From Microbacterium caowuchunii (GTDB lineage: Bacteria; Actinomycetota; Actinomycetes; Actinomycetales; Microbacteriaceae), in the NCBI RefSeq assembly GCF_008727755.1, contig NZ_CP044231.1, positions 2,914,001 through 2,978,000 of the forward strand: a stretch of 64,000 nucleotides of DNA, written 5' to 3'. How positions within the stretch are numbered: position 1 is the stretch's first letter; the number at the start of each line of letters is the position of its first letter. The notes under the pieces are model-generated. The model did no database searches. It saw only the letters and a program-made list of their open reading frames with translations, and was not told the origin of the DNA. Shown here one piece after another: positions 36,455 to 45,027 of the stretch. A program made the translations under genes and the position numbers.

Positions 36455-37599
36455 TTGCCCCACGCTTCGAGGAACTTCGACTTCCAGTCGATGTTGCCGT
36501 CGTACGGTCCGGACTTCGGCATGTTGTGGTCCTTGTCGACCACCTGGACCGTCTGGCCGATGTACGCGACGTCCTCGCCGGCACGGGCGCGGATGGCGGT
36601 GTCCACGGAACCCCAGGACTCCCAGACCTGCGCCTGGCCGACGGTGGCCGTGATGCCGGGCTGACCGTTGCGGATCATGTCGAGCGCGCCCTCGGAGCCG
36701 AAGCCACCGACGACGACGAGCTTGTCCGCGAGGCCGGCCTGATCGATCGCTGCGGCGAGGCCGTTCACGAGGTAGCCGTCGGTCGGCATGACGAGCGAGT
36801 TCGCGTCGGGGTTGGCCAGGAGGACGCTGACGACCTTCTGGTTCAGGGTGCCGTCGGCACCCTCGGAGTCGGAGACGTCGACGACCTCGACGACCTCGCC
36901 GCCGCCGAGGGCCTTGAGCTCGTCCTGGAAGGCCGCGGTCACCATGCCGCCCCACGGGTTGCTGGTCATGTTCACCACGACGGTCTTCGGGTCGCCGTCG
37001 GTCTTGCCGAACACGTAGTCCGCCTGCAGCACGCCCATCGCCATGAAGGGGCTCGGCACAGGTGCGTCCTCGAGCCAGAGGCGCTGCGAGTCCCACAGCT
37101 GCGGGGAGCAGTCGTCCACGCCGCCGCCTCCGACGATCGTGATGCCGGCGTCCTTGGCCTCCTGGAACGCCGCGGCCGCGGCACTGCAGGAGATGCCGAC
37201 GGGGATGAGGACGTCGGCGCCGCCGGCCACCGCCTGGCGGATCGCCGTGGCGAAGCCCTCGGGGTTGAGCTTCCCGTCGACGATGGTGGAGTTCCATCCG
37301 GCCGTCTCACCAGCCTCGGCCATGAACGACGCGGGTGCGGAACAGGTCGCGATGGCCTCGCCGCACGACATGATGTAGAGGTTGAGCCCGTCCTCCGGTG
37401 CGACGGCGGCGAGCTCGGCCAGGTCGGAGCCGATGCCCTCGTAGGCGCGGTCGAGAGCGGCCTGTGCCTCGGCGCTGATCTCGGCTGCGGGTGCGGTGGT
37501 TTCCGTGGTGTCGCCGGCGTCGCCGCTGGAACAGGCGCTGAGGGCGAGTGCGAAGGCGGCCACCCCGGCCGCGATCGCGAACTTCTTCTGTGATCTCAC
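36451..37599 (-). CDS. sugar-type ABC transporter substrate-binding lipoprotein
   Basis: A 382-aa periplasmic-binding-protein type I (RbsB-like) lipoprotein. The signal is KKFAIAAGVAAFALALSAC, with lipobox LSAC placing the mature Cys at about residue 20. The sugar-binding fold shows VLIPVGISCSAAAAAFQEAK and ITIVGGGGVDDC, and a distal VVVGGFGSEGALDMI. Extra cysteines (MSCGEAIATC; ISCSA; VDDC) are unusual and could form disulfides. The GTG at 37599 follows AGGAG. A semi-palindrome matching those of the other island operons lies 126 bp upstream. Confidence 0.9.
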   Translation of the reverse strand: MRSQKKFAIAAGVAAFALALSACSSGDAGDTTETTAPAAEISAEAQAALDRAYEGIGSDLAELAAVAPEDGLNLYIMSCGEAIATCSAPASFMAEAGETAGWNSTIVDGKLNPEGFATAIRQAVAGGADVLIPVGISCSAAAAAFQEAKDAGITIVGGGGVDDCSPQLWDSQRLWLEDAPVPSPFMAMGVLQADYVFGKTDGDPKTVVVNMTSNPWGGMVTAAFQDELKALGGGEVVEVVDVSDSEGADGTLNQKVVSVLLANPDANSLVMPTDGYLVNGLAAAIDQAGLADKLVVVGGFGSEGALDMIRNGQPGITATVGQAQVWESWGSVDTAIRARAGEDVAYIGQTVQVVDKDHNMPKSGPYDGNIDWKSKFLEAWGK

Positions 37600-37723
37600 G
37601 AGACACTCCTGCTGTGTCAGGAGGCGAGGACCGAGCTGTCGGCGCCTTCGCCTCTTCGGGTACTGGCTTCTATGCCAGCGCTTCATCACACCAGGCCGCC
37701 GACGCGCGCGGAACGCAAGGGGC

Positions 37724-37740
37724 CCGATGGCTGCTATCGG
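37724..37740. promoter_or_regulatory. GAT-N7-ATC box a (ABC importer operon)
   Basis: CCGATGGCTGCTATCGG: arms CCGAT and ATCGG are perfect inverted repeats around seven bases. It is 126 bp before the binding-protein start. It is one of eight like sites in the island. Confidence 0.55.
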
Positions 37741-37804
37741 CGAGTTCGATGAGAAGGGGCGCGGCCCCGCGGGGCGGAGGGCCACCGGGATAGCGCGGTG
37801 CGGG

Positions 37805-38584
37805 TCAGTCCGCGATGAGCGTCCCGCCGTCGATGACGATGTTCTGACCGCTCACGAACGCGCCTCCCCACGATGCCAGCCAGACGACCGTGGCCCCCAC
37901 CTCCACGGGGTCGCCGAAGCGCCCGAGCGGGGTCTTGGCCAGACGGACGGCGGCCGCCTGCGGGTCCGCGGTGATCGGCCGGGCGAAGTCGGTGGCGATC
38001 ACACCGGGCGACAGGGCGTTCGCACGGATGCCGCGCGGACCCCACTGCACCGCGATGTTGCGGGCGAGCTGGGCGTTCGCGGCCTTCGTCACGCCGTATC
38101 CGCCGATCACGCTGTTCCCGCGGAGTCCGGCGAGACTCGACATGACCAGGAAGGTGCCACCGCCGCCGTCCGCCATCACCGGGAGCGTGTGCTCGGCCAG
38201 CAGGGCGACCGATCGCACGTGCAGCTCGTACATCCGGTCGAGCCGGTCCAGCGGGTCGGGCGCCGCGGGGTCGTCCAGCGCCACCCCGGCGTTAGCGAGC
38301 ACGGTGTCGATGCGTCCCCACCGGGCGACCGTTCCGGCGACGAGATCACCGAGTGCACCGGCATCCGTGACGTCGCAGTCCACCCCGCTCGCGCTGCCAC
38401 CGGCGGCGGTGATCTCCTCCGCCGCGCGCCGTGGTTCGCTGCCGGCGAGCCCGGCGATCACGACGTGCGCCCCGGCGGCGGCGAGCGCGTCGGCGCATCC
38501 GCGTCCGATACCGGTCGCACCGCCGGTGACGATCGCCACCTGCCCTTCGCACGAGAACATGGCGTGCAGCGCGCTCTCGATCAT
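37805..38584 (-). CDS. SDR family NAD(P)-dependent oxidoreductase
   Basis: A 259-aa classical short-chain dehydrogenase. The cofactor motif is IVTGGATGIGRG near residue 19, with ANAGVAL near 98. The catalytic Ser and Tyr-Lys are in VMSSLAGLRG and GGYGVTKAANAQ. PGVIATDF follows. GGGAGG precedes the ATG at 38584. Box b lies 84 bp upstream. Its substrate is presumably an alcohol or dihydrodiol in the island pathway. Confidence 0.88.
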   Translation of the reverse strand: MIESALHAMFSCEGQVAIVTGGATGIGRGCADALAAAGAHVVIAGLAGSEPRRAAEEITAAGGSASGVDCDVTDAGALGDLVAGTVARWGRIDTVLANAGVALDDPAAPDPLDRLDRMYELHVRSVALLAEHTLPVMADGGGGTFLVMSSLAGLRGNSVIGGYGVTKAANAQLARNIAVQWGPRGIRANALSPGVIATDFARPITADPQAAAVRLAKTPLGRFGDPVEVGATVVWLASWGGAFVSGQNIVIDGGTLIAD

Positions 38585-38668
38585 GGTCGTCCTCCCGTCC
38601 CGCCGGGCGCTCCGGCGGACGTGCCTCACGCTAGGGAGACGATGCGGGCGCGCGAAGCCTGCGGCCGG

Positions 38669-38681
38669 GATACCAGCCATC
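38669..38681. promoter_or_regulatory. GAT-N7-ATC box b (SDR gene)
   Basis: GATACCAGCCATC, 84 bp before the SDR start and 15 bp beyond the LysR stop. Confidence 0.5.
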
Positions 38682-38696
38682 GCCCGTGCGTCCGCG

Positions 38697-39659
38697 TCAG
38701 CCGGCGGGCCGGTCGCCCCACCGCTCGGCCTCGGCGTCCGGATCGGTGTCGGAGCCGAACTCCACGCGCTCGGCGACGGTGCGGAGGATGCCGAGGAACC
38801 AGCGCAGCGCCGGCTCGTTCGTGCGGGACGGGTGCCAGAACGCGGACTCCACCAGGGTGGACAGCTGCAGCGGGATGCGGGCGATCTGCAGATCGAGATC
38901 GTCCGCGTACCGGTCGGCGAGACGCGCCGGGACGAACCCGAACATGTCGGTTCCGGACACGAGGAAGGGTACGGGCAGGAATCCCGAGACGCTGCGTGCC
39001 ACCGGCGGCCGGACGGATGCGGCGGCGAGCGCGTCGTCCGCGAACATCACGACGTGCGGGGCGAAAACGACCTGCACGTACGGAAGCTCGGCGAGGTCTT
39101 CGAGGGTCAGCGCACCGTCCTTGAGACGGGGATGATCACGCCGGACGATGCAGGTCATGGCGTCGGAGAACAGGGACTGACGCTTACCCGGCACGCCATG
39201 CGCGGCGGAGGCGATGGCGACGTCCTCGCGGAGGAGATCGACCGGTCCGATGTTGTTCAGTGACCCGAACTCGACCGAGACGCCGGGCGCCTCGGTCTCC
39301 AGCACCCGCAGCAGTGGGGCGGTCATGACGGACAGCGCGTAGTCGGATGCGGTCAGCCGGAACTGACGATCGCTCGTGAGCGGATCGAACAACGGCCGCA
39401 GGTTGAACGTCCGCCCGACCTCGATGACGGCCTCGCGCACGATCGGCTGGAGGGCGAGGGCGCGCGGGGTGAGGGTGAAGGTGCGGCCGCTGCGCACCAG
39501 GAGCGGGTCGTCGAGGAGTTTGCGCAGCTTGGCGACCGCCCCGCTGACGGCGGGCTGGGTCAGTCCGATCGCCTCGCCGGCCCGGGTGAGGCTGCGCTCG
39601 GTGAGGATCGCGTCGAAGACGACGATGAGGTTGATGTCGATGTCCCGCAGATCACCCAT
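38697..39659 (-). CDS. LysR family regulator 1
   Basis: A 320-aa LysR-type regulator of the NodD-like branch (start DIDINLIVVFDAILTERSLT). The helix-turn-helix is RAGEAIGLTQPAVSGAVAKL at about residues 27-46, followed by LLVRSGRTFTLTPRA. The C-terminal two thirds form the effector-binding domain. A TATGCT near 39696 could be its -10. It stands between the SDR and the FAH operon and is one of two candidates for binding the shared island box. Confidence 0.92.
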   Translation of the reverse strand: MGDLRDIDINLIVVFDAILTERSLTRAGEAIGLTQPAVSGAVAKLRKLLDDPLLVRSGRTFTLTPRALALQPIVREAVIEVGRTFNLRPLFDPLTSDRQFRLTASDYALSVMTAPLLRVLETEAPGVSVEFGSLNNIGPVDLLREDVAIASAAHGVPGKRQSLFSDAMTCIVRRDHPRLKDGALTLEDLAELPYVQVVFAPHVVMFADDALAAASVRPPVARSVSGFLPVPFLVSGTDMFGFVPARLADRYADDLDLQIARIPLQLSTLVESAFWHPSRTNEPALRWFLGILRTVAERVEFGSDTDPDAEAERWGDRPAG

Positions 39660-39750
39660 GCTGTCGAATTCGCCCCTCCGCGCCCCGGACTCAGCATAGC
39701 CAACCGGCCCGCGCGCCCGCGGAGGGGCGGACGCACGGGACGCGGGCGGC

Positions 39751-40713
39751 TCAGAGGCGGTCGGGGCCGTAGGTGCGTCGCGCGCGCGGGACCGTGTGGC
39801 CGGGGCTCACCGTCTCGACGATGCGGTTCTCGATGCTGCCGAGCCCTTCCACCGTCATGGTGACGACGTCGCCGACCTGCAGCGGCGGCGGGTCGAGCTC
39901 TCCGGTACGGCTCCAGCGCTCGGACAGTGCACCGGTCGAGGCCGTGCCGCTGGCGAGCACGTCGCCGGCGCCGACCCACGCGTCCCGCGACGCGTGGACG
40001 AGCATCTCCTCGAACGACCACGACATGTTGCGGAGGTTGTCGGTGCCGATGACCTCCCCGTTGACGGACACGGACATCTCCAGGGCGAACCTGTCCCCCT
40101 CGCGGAACGGCTCCAGCTCCTCGGGGGTCGTGATCCAGGGGCCGAGCGTGTTGGCGAAGTCCTTGCCCTTGGCGGGGCCGAGACCGATGCGCATCTCCGC
40201 GCCCTGGATGTCACGGGCGCTCCAGTCGTTGAAGATGCAGTACCCCGCGATGTGCCCCGCCGCCTCCTCGATGGGCACGTCCCGGACCGTGTTCTTCACG
40301 ATGGCTGCCACCTCCAGCTCGAAGTCGAGCTTCCGGGTGAACGGCGGCATCGGGATGCCGGCGCCCGTCGGCACCACGGACCACGGGTTCATGAACAGGA
40401 ACGCGGGTGCCTCGTACCACTGCTCGGGGACGGTGCCGTCGCCCGGCTCGCCCTTCTTCATCCCCGCGATGTGGCCCTCGAAGGCGAGGAAGTCGCGCAT
40501 CGCACGCGGCTGCACGGGGACCGCGAAGGTGGCGTCCGGGATCGGCCTGCGCTGCTGCTTGCCCGCCCGCACCACGACGTCGCGGCGGACGTCGGCGGGC
40601 GCCTGCAGGAGCGCGAGGATGTCGGGGTCCCCGGGGAGGTCCTGCACGCAGCCGTGGTGGACGATGCCGGTGTGGGTGATTCCGTTCTCGATATAGCGCG
40701 CGAAGCGGGGCAT
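39751..40713 (-). CDS. fumarylacetoacetate hydrolase family protein 1
   Basis: A 320-aa FAH-family enzyme that hydrolyses or isomerises beta-diketo or 2-oxo-enol acids. The metal region is KLDFELEVAAIV with its glutamates near residue 145, then YCIFNDWSARDIQGAE and LGPAKGKDFANTLGPW, all typical. The C-terminus has DVLASGTASTGAL. It would act after ring cleavage. Its ATG shares one base with the preceding stop (TGATG), so it is coupled to the small monooxygenase gene. It is about as long as the FAH2 at 54942 and shares GPAKGKDF. Confidence 0.92.
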   Translation of the reverse strand: MPRFARYIENGITHTGIVHHGCVQDLPGDPDILALLQAPADVRRDVVVRAGKQQRRPIPDATFAVPVQPRAMRDFLAFEGHIAGMKKGEPGDGTVPEQWYEAPAFLFMNPWSVVPTGAGIPMPPFTRKLDFELEVAAIVKNTVRDVPIEEAAGHIAGYCIFNDWSARDIQGAEMRIGLGPAKGKDFANTLGPWITTPEELEPFREGDRFALEMSVSVNGEVIGTDNLRNMSWSFEEMLVHASRDAWVGAGDVLASGTASTGALSERWSRTGELDPPPLQVGDVVTMTVEGLGSIENRIVETVSPGHTVPRARRTYGPDRL

Positions 40714-41006
40714 CACGCGTCCAGCGTCGTATAGAAGTCGCGCTGCCGGACCTCCAGTGCCGGGATTGCCTGTCCGAGCGCCCACTGCTCGAAGTGCGGA
40801 TAGGTGCCGTGCGCCTTGAAGGCCTCCTCGTCGGTGTAGACCTCGAAGATGCGGAAGACGTTCGGCTCCTCCGGGCTCTGGTAGGCCTGGTAGTAGATGT
40901 TGCCGGGCTCGTCCCGGGACGCCGGGGAGAGCTTCTCGAGCGCGTCGCGCACGGTGTCCTCCTGTCCGGGCTTGGCGGTCCAGGTCGCGCTGCATACGAA
41001 GGCCAT
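40713..41006 (-). CDS. antibiotic biosynthesis monooxygenase (ABM) domain protein
   Basis: A 97-aa ferredoxin-like-fold protein of the ABM / quinol monooxygenase group (TWTAKPGQEDTVRDALEKL; PNVFRIFEVYTDEEAFKAH; HFEQW). Such dimers oxidise quinols without a cofactor or act as isomerases. AAAGGA precedes the ATG at 41006. It lies between the cyclase-like and FAH genes in one minus-strand operon. Confidence 0.88.
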   Translation of the reverse strand: MAFVCSATWTAKPGQEDTVRDALEKLSPASRDEPGNIYYQAYQSPEEPNVFRIFEVYTDEEAFKAHGTYPHFEQWALGQAIPALEVRQRDFYTTLDA

Positions 41007-41066
41007 GGGTGGTCCTTTCACGGGTGCGGATGGTGGGTGGGCCGGCCGGCGGGCGCCGGCCGGTGG

Positions 41067-41834
41067 TCATTCGTCGAAGATCGCGACCGCGCGGGTCCAC
41101 CCCGCGGACGCGCCGCGGACCTTGGCCGGGAAGCACGCGACGGTGAACCCGAACGGGGGCAGGTCCTCGAGGTGCTGCAGTTTCTCGATCTGGCAGTAGC
41201 CGACCTCGGCACCCGCCTTGTGCCCCTCCCAGACGATCGACGGATCGCCGGTCTCCTCGAACTGCCGCCGGTTGATGCTGACCGGGAGGTCCCAGCCCCA
41301 CGCGTCGGTACCGACCACGCGCACCCCCTGCCCGGTGAGGTGCAGGGTGGCGTCCCGGCCGAAGCCGATGCCGGTGTCGATGTAGTCGTCGCGCCCGTAG
41401 GCCGCGGCCGCGACCGTGTTGGCCAGGACGATGTCGAAGGGCTGCAGCTCGTACCCGATGCGCTCGAGTTCGGCGTCGATGTCGGCCGGGGTGACCAGGT
41501 GACCGCTGGGCAGGTGACGCAGATCGAGCTTGACCCCCGGGCGGAAGAACCAGTCGATCGGCACCTCGTCGATGGTCCATGCCCGCTCGCCGTTGTTCAT
41601 CGTCGGGTGGTAGTGCCAGGGCGCGTCGACGTGCGTGCCGGCGTGCGTGGTGATCGTCACGGTCTCCGCTGCGAGCCCCTGCTCGTCGAGCAGCTGGTCG
41701 GGGCGGATGCCGTACATGGCGTGCATGTCCGTCCGGCCGCCGATGTGGTCCTTGTACTCGATCTTGGGCCGGAGGAACGGCGGATCGACGGGGATCACAT
41801 CGTCGAGGGGCATCGACAGATCGACGAAACGCAT
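41067..41834 (-). CDS. cyclase family (kynurenine formamidase/isatin hydrolase-like) metal hydrolase
   Basis: A 255-aa protein with the family motif HAGTHVDAPWHY at about residues 66-77 (HxGTHxDxPxH), which binds two divalent metals. Related enzymes hydrolyse N-formylkynurenine, isatin or lactams. RVVGTDAWGWDLP and HKAGAEVGYCQIEKL are further typical stretches. AAAGGAG precedes the ATG at 41834. It heads the cyclase-ABM-FAH operon, with box c 65 bp upstream. Confidence 0.88.
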   Translation of the reverse strand: MRFVDLSMPLDDVIPVDPPFLRPKIEYKDHIGGRTDMHAMYGIRPDQLLDEQGLAAETVTITTHAGTHVDAPWHYHPTMNNGERAWTIDEVPIDWFFRPGVKLDLRHLPSGHLVTPADIDAELERIGYELQPFDIVLANTVAAAAYGRDDYIDTGIGFGRDATLHLTGQGVRVVGTDAWGWDLPVSINRRQFEETGDPSIVWEGHKAGAEVGYCQIEKLQHLEDLPPFGFTVACFPAKVRGASAGWTRAVAIFDE

Positions 41835-41899
41835 GAGAACTCCTTTGTCGGCGCCCCCATCCTCGCCGGGCGCACACCGGGGCGACACCGCCCCCGGCC

Positions 41900-41912
41900 C
41901 ATGGCTGGCATC
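41900..41912. promoter_or_regulatory. GAT-N7-ATC box c (cyclase-ABM-FAH operon)
   Basis: CATGGCTGGCATC, one mismatch from the outer GAT. It is 65 bp before the cyclase-like start and 70 bp from box d in the same divergent region. Confidence 0.45.
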
Positions 41913-41982
41913 GGCCGGGGAGGGTGTCGGATCCGGCTCAGGCGGGGATACGCCCCCGCACCAACCCGTGCCCCGGTCCGGC

Positions 41983-41995
41983 CATGGGTTGCATC
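41983..41995. promoter_or_regulatory. GAT-N7-ATC box d (aldehyde dehydrogenase)
   Basis: CATGGGTTGCATC, 78 bp before the aldehyde dehydrogenase ATG. It is the weakest of the eight along with box h. Confidence 0.4.
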
Positions 41996-42073
41996 GCCGA
42001 GGACGATGGCCTCGGCAGCACCGGGAGCCGTACGCTCGCCACGACTCACCCATCGACGCAGGAGTGTGCCCGC

Positions 42074-43450
42074 ATGCCCATCGCCACCGTCAATCCGTTC
42101 ACCGGCCGGACCGAGCAGGAGTTCGAGGCGCACGACGACACCGAGGTCGAACGGCGCATCGCCGCCGCCGACGCCGCGTACCACTCCCTCAAGGGGACGA
42201 CGTTCGCGGAGCGCGCGGGGTGGATGCGGGCGGCCGCGGACCTGCTGGAGGAGGACGTCGAGGAGCTCGCCCGCCTCATCACGGTGGAGATGGGCCGCCC
42301 GATCGCCGGCGCTCGCGCCGAGATCCTGAAGAGCGCCAAGGGCCTGCGTTTCTACGCCGAGCACGCCGAGGGGTTCCTCGCACCCGAGCAGCTGGCCGAC
42401 CCGGCGAGGGTGGGCGCCTCCGCCGCCGGCACCCGGTACGCCCCCCTCGGCGTCGTGCTCGCGGTCATGCCGTGGAACTACCCGTTCTGGCAGGTGCTGC
42501 GCTTCGCCGGCCCCGCACTGATGGCCGGCAACACCGGCCTGCTCAAGCACGCCTCCAACGTGCCGCAGGCCGCTCTGTACCTCGACACGCTCTTCGAGCG
42601 CGCCGGTTTCCCGACGGGAGCCTTCCATTCGCTGCTCATCCCGGCGTCCCGGGTGGAGAACGTGCTGCGGGATCCGCGCGTGAAGGCCGCGACCCTGACC
42701 GGTTCCGAGCCCGCCGGGCGCTCCCTCGCCGCGATCGCCGGATCCGAGGTCAAGCACGTCGTGCTGGAACTCGGCGGGTCGGACCCCTTCATCGTGATGC
42801 CGAGCGCGGACATCGAGCGCGCGGCCGCCGTCGCCGTCACCGCCCGCAACCAGAACAACGGGCAGTCCTGCATCGCGGCGAAGCGCTTCATCGTGCACAC
42901 CGACGTGTACGAGGAGTTCGTCCGCCGGTTCACCGAGGGCGTGGCCGCCCTCACCGTCGGCGACCCCCTCGATGCCGCCACGGACATCGGCCCCCTCGCG
43001 ACCGAGTCCGGCCGGAACGAACTGGCCGAGCAGGTCGCGGACGCCCTGGCCCAGGGCGCGACGGCCCTGACCGGAGGGTACGTCCCGGAGCGTCCGGGAT
43101 GGTTCTACGCGCCGACCGTGCTCACGGACGTGACACCCGCCATGCGGCTGTATCTGGAGGAGGCGTTCGGTCCGGTGGCGACGGTGCACCGGGTCGCGGA
43201 CCAGCAGGAGGCGCTGCGCGTCGCGAACGGGACGACGTTCGGTCTCAGCTCATCGGTCTGGACCCGCGACCCGGACCAGCAGGACTGGTTCGTGGGCGCC
43301 CTCGACGCCGGCGCGGTCTTCGTCAACGGCATGACCGCCTCTCACCCCGAGCTTCCCTTCGGGGGTGTGAAGGACTCGGGCGTCGGACGCGAGCTCGCCG
43401 CTGCCGGCATCCGGGAGTTCTGCAACCTGCAGACCGTGTGGAGGGCCTAG
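42074..43450 (+). CDS. NAD(P)-dependent succinate-semialdehyde dehydrogenase-like ALDH
   Basis: A 458-aa aldehyde dehydrogenase. The general base Glu232 is in LELGGSDPF and the catalytic Cys266 in NNGQSCIAAKRF, with MPWNYPFWQVLR and TGSEPAGRS in the cofactor region. These stretches match the SSADH branch, so succinic semialdehyde or a similar short semialdehyde is likely. GGAG lies nine bases before the ATG. It is divergent from the cyclase operon, with box d upstream. It is the only plus-strand gene between the importer and the second LysR. Confidence 0.9.
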   Translation: MPIATVNPFTGRTEQEFEAHDDTEVERRIAAADAAYHSLKGTTFAERAGWMRAAADLLEEDVEELARLITVEMGRPIAGARAEILKSAKGLRFYAEHAEGFLAPEQLADPARVGASAAGTRYAPLGVVLAVMPWNYPFWQVLRFAGPALMAGNTGLLKHASNVPQAALYLDTLFERAGFPTGAFHSLLIPASRVENVLRDPRVKAATLTGSEPAGRSLAAIAGSEVKHVVLELGGSDPFIVMPSADIERAAAVAVTARNQNNGQSCIAAKRFIVHTDVYEEFVRRFTEGVAALTVGDPLDAATDIGPLATESGRNELAEQVADALAQGATALTGGYVPERPGWFYAPTVLTDVTPAMRLYLEEAFGPVATVHRVADQQEALRVANGTTFGLSSSVWTRDPDQQDWFVGALDAGAVFVNGMTASHPELPFGGVKDSGVGRELAAAGIREFCNLQTVWRA

Positions 43451-43504
43451 CGAAGCGCGGCGCGCGGGCGTGGCGGTGCGGCGCGCACCCCACGCCTGCG
43501 CGGC

Positions 43505-44419
43505 TCAGGGGATGACCACGATCTTCCCGGGGGCGTGCGCCCCCTCCAGCGCGGCGAAGGCGGCGACCACGTCGTCGAGCGGGTACGTCGCGGCGACCGG
43601 CGCCACGATGCGTCCGGCCACGATGTCCTCAGCGATCCAGGCCAGGTTCTCCGCCGTGCGCGCGGATCGCTCCGCCTCGTGCACGCCGAGCTGCTCCCCG
43701 GCGCCGTAGGCGGCGATGGCGACCATGCGTCCGACCGGGACGCCGAGTTCGACGCCCGCGTCGAGCGCGTCCCGGCCGTGGCAGTCGTAGACGGCGGTGA
43801 ACGGCGCGAACTCCTCCAGCCGCTCCGCCAGACCGTCCCCGTAGGCGACCGGTTCGATCCCCACCGATCGCAGCAGGTCGTGGTTGCGGGGCGAGGCGGT
43901 GCCCACCACCCGGGCGCCGGCGGCGCGCGCCAGCTGGGCGGCGAGGAAGCCCACCGCACCGGCGGCTCCGCCGACCAGCACGGTGTCGCTCTCGTCGACG
44001 GGGACCGTCACACGGCACGACAGCGCGGTGAGCGCGGCGACGTCGAGCCCTCCGGCGACCTCCGCGGGCAGCCCCTCGGGCCGCCGGGTGAGCTCGGATG
44101 CCGACGCCAGCACCCGCTCGCCGACCGCGCCCGCCGCCCGGCCCAGCACCTCGTCCCCGACCGTCACGGGCGATCCGTCCCAGTACACGGCACCGTCGCC
44201 GACGGCCTCCACCGTGCCCGCGAGGTCGCCGCCGATCCGGCGGGGGAAGGCCGCCTTCGTCGGGATGAATCCGCTGCGCACCTTGGCGTCGAAGGGATTG
44301 AGACCCGCCGCCCGGACCCGGACGGCGACCTTCCCGGGGCCGGGGGCGGCGTCCTCCACCTCGCCGACGTAGAGGACGCCCGGGTCCCCGGTCCGGTCGT
44401 ACAGGGCTGCGCGGCTCAT
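43505..44419 (-). CDS. NADP-dependent quinone oxidoreductase-like protein (MDR family)
   Basis: A 304-aa zinc-free medium-chain reductase. The GroES-like N-terminus has AAGLNPFDAKVRSG, and the Rossmann part has VLVGGAAGAVGFLAAQLARA at about residues 143-162. No zinc ligands are visible. It probably reduces a quinone or an activated double bond. It lies 85 bases after the RpiB-like gene and seems to be the last gene of the oxidase operon. Confidence 0.9.
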   Translation of the reverse strand: MSRAALYDRTGDPGVLYVGEVEDAAPGPGKVAVRVRAAGLNPFDAKVRSGFIPTKAAFPRRIGGDLAGTVEAVGDGAVYWDGSPVTVGDEVLGRAAGAVGERVLASASELTRRPEGLPAEVAGGLDVAALTALSCRVTVPVDESDTVLVGGAAGAVGFLAAQLARAAGARVVGTASPRNHDLLRSVGIEPVAYGDGLAERLEEFAPFTAVYDCHGRDALDAGVELGVPVGRMVAIAAYGAGEQLGVHEAERSARTAENLAWIAEDIVAGRIVAPVAATYPLDDVVAAFAALEGAHAPGKIVVIP

Positions 44420-44504
44420 GGATACCTCCTCGAGGCGCGCCCGAGGTGCGCCGGCTCATCGGTCTCGTGGCGAGCGTACTGAGCGGGGCCGCGCGCGACC
44501 AGCC

Positions 44505-45023
44505 TCAGCCGTGCTGGACGGCGATCTGCTCGGTCTCCAGCTGGACCGCCCATCCTTCGACGGTGCCCGCGTTCTCGAACTCCTCGATCTGCAGGATCCG
44601 CCGGCCGTGGTCCACGACGTGCGGCATGCTCGCGGTCACGAACGCGCTGACGCTCAGCCACGCGGACTCCTCGAAGGCGATGCCGTCGAAGACCAGCACG
44701 TTCGCGTCGATGATCTCGCGGGTCGCGACGGCGGCACGGGGGCTCGCCGCCGTCACCGCGCGGGCGCCGTTGACCTTGTTGGCCGCGACGACGCCGGCGA
44801 AGCCCTCGTCGACGACGAGGACCCCGAAGGAGTCGACCCCGGCATCCTGCTCCTCCACCACTGCGCGGGCGACACGGATGGCGAAGACAGGGTAGTCGTC
44901 GCCCGGGTCGAGGTCGTCGGCGCCGTGCCAGACGACGTCGAAGCCGGCGGCGACGGCGCGTGCCTCGAGCGCACGGCCGAGGACGTATCCGCCGTGGTCG
45001 GCGGCGAAGTGGATGCGGGTCAT
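44505..45023 (-). CDS. RpiB/LacA/LacB family sugar isomerase-like protein
   Basis: A 172-aa protein with the RpiB-type start IHFAADHGGYVLGRAL and an active-site-like loop FGVLVVDEGFAGVVAANKV. In RpiB that loop has a catalytic Cys or Thr in a GTG motif; here VVDEG replaces it, so true isomerase activity is doubtful. It starts four bases after the FAD-oxidase stop, so the two are co-translated. A sugar-derived or ring-opened intermediate may be its substrate. Confidence 0.8.
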   Translation of the reverse strand: MTRIHFAADHGGYVLGRALEARAVAAGFDVVWHGADDLDPGDDYPVFAIRVARAVVEEQDAGVDSFGVLVVDEGFAGVVAANKVNGARAVTAASPRAAVATREIIDANVLVFDGIAFEESAWLSVSAFVTASMPHVVDHGRRILQIEEFENAGTVEGWAVQLETEQIAVQHG

Positions 45024-45027
45024 GGTG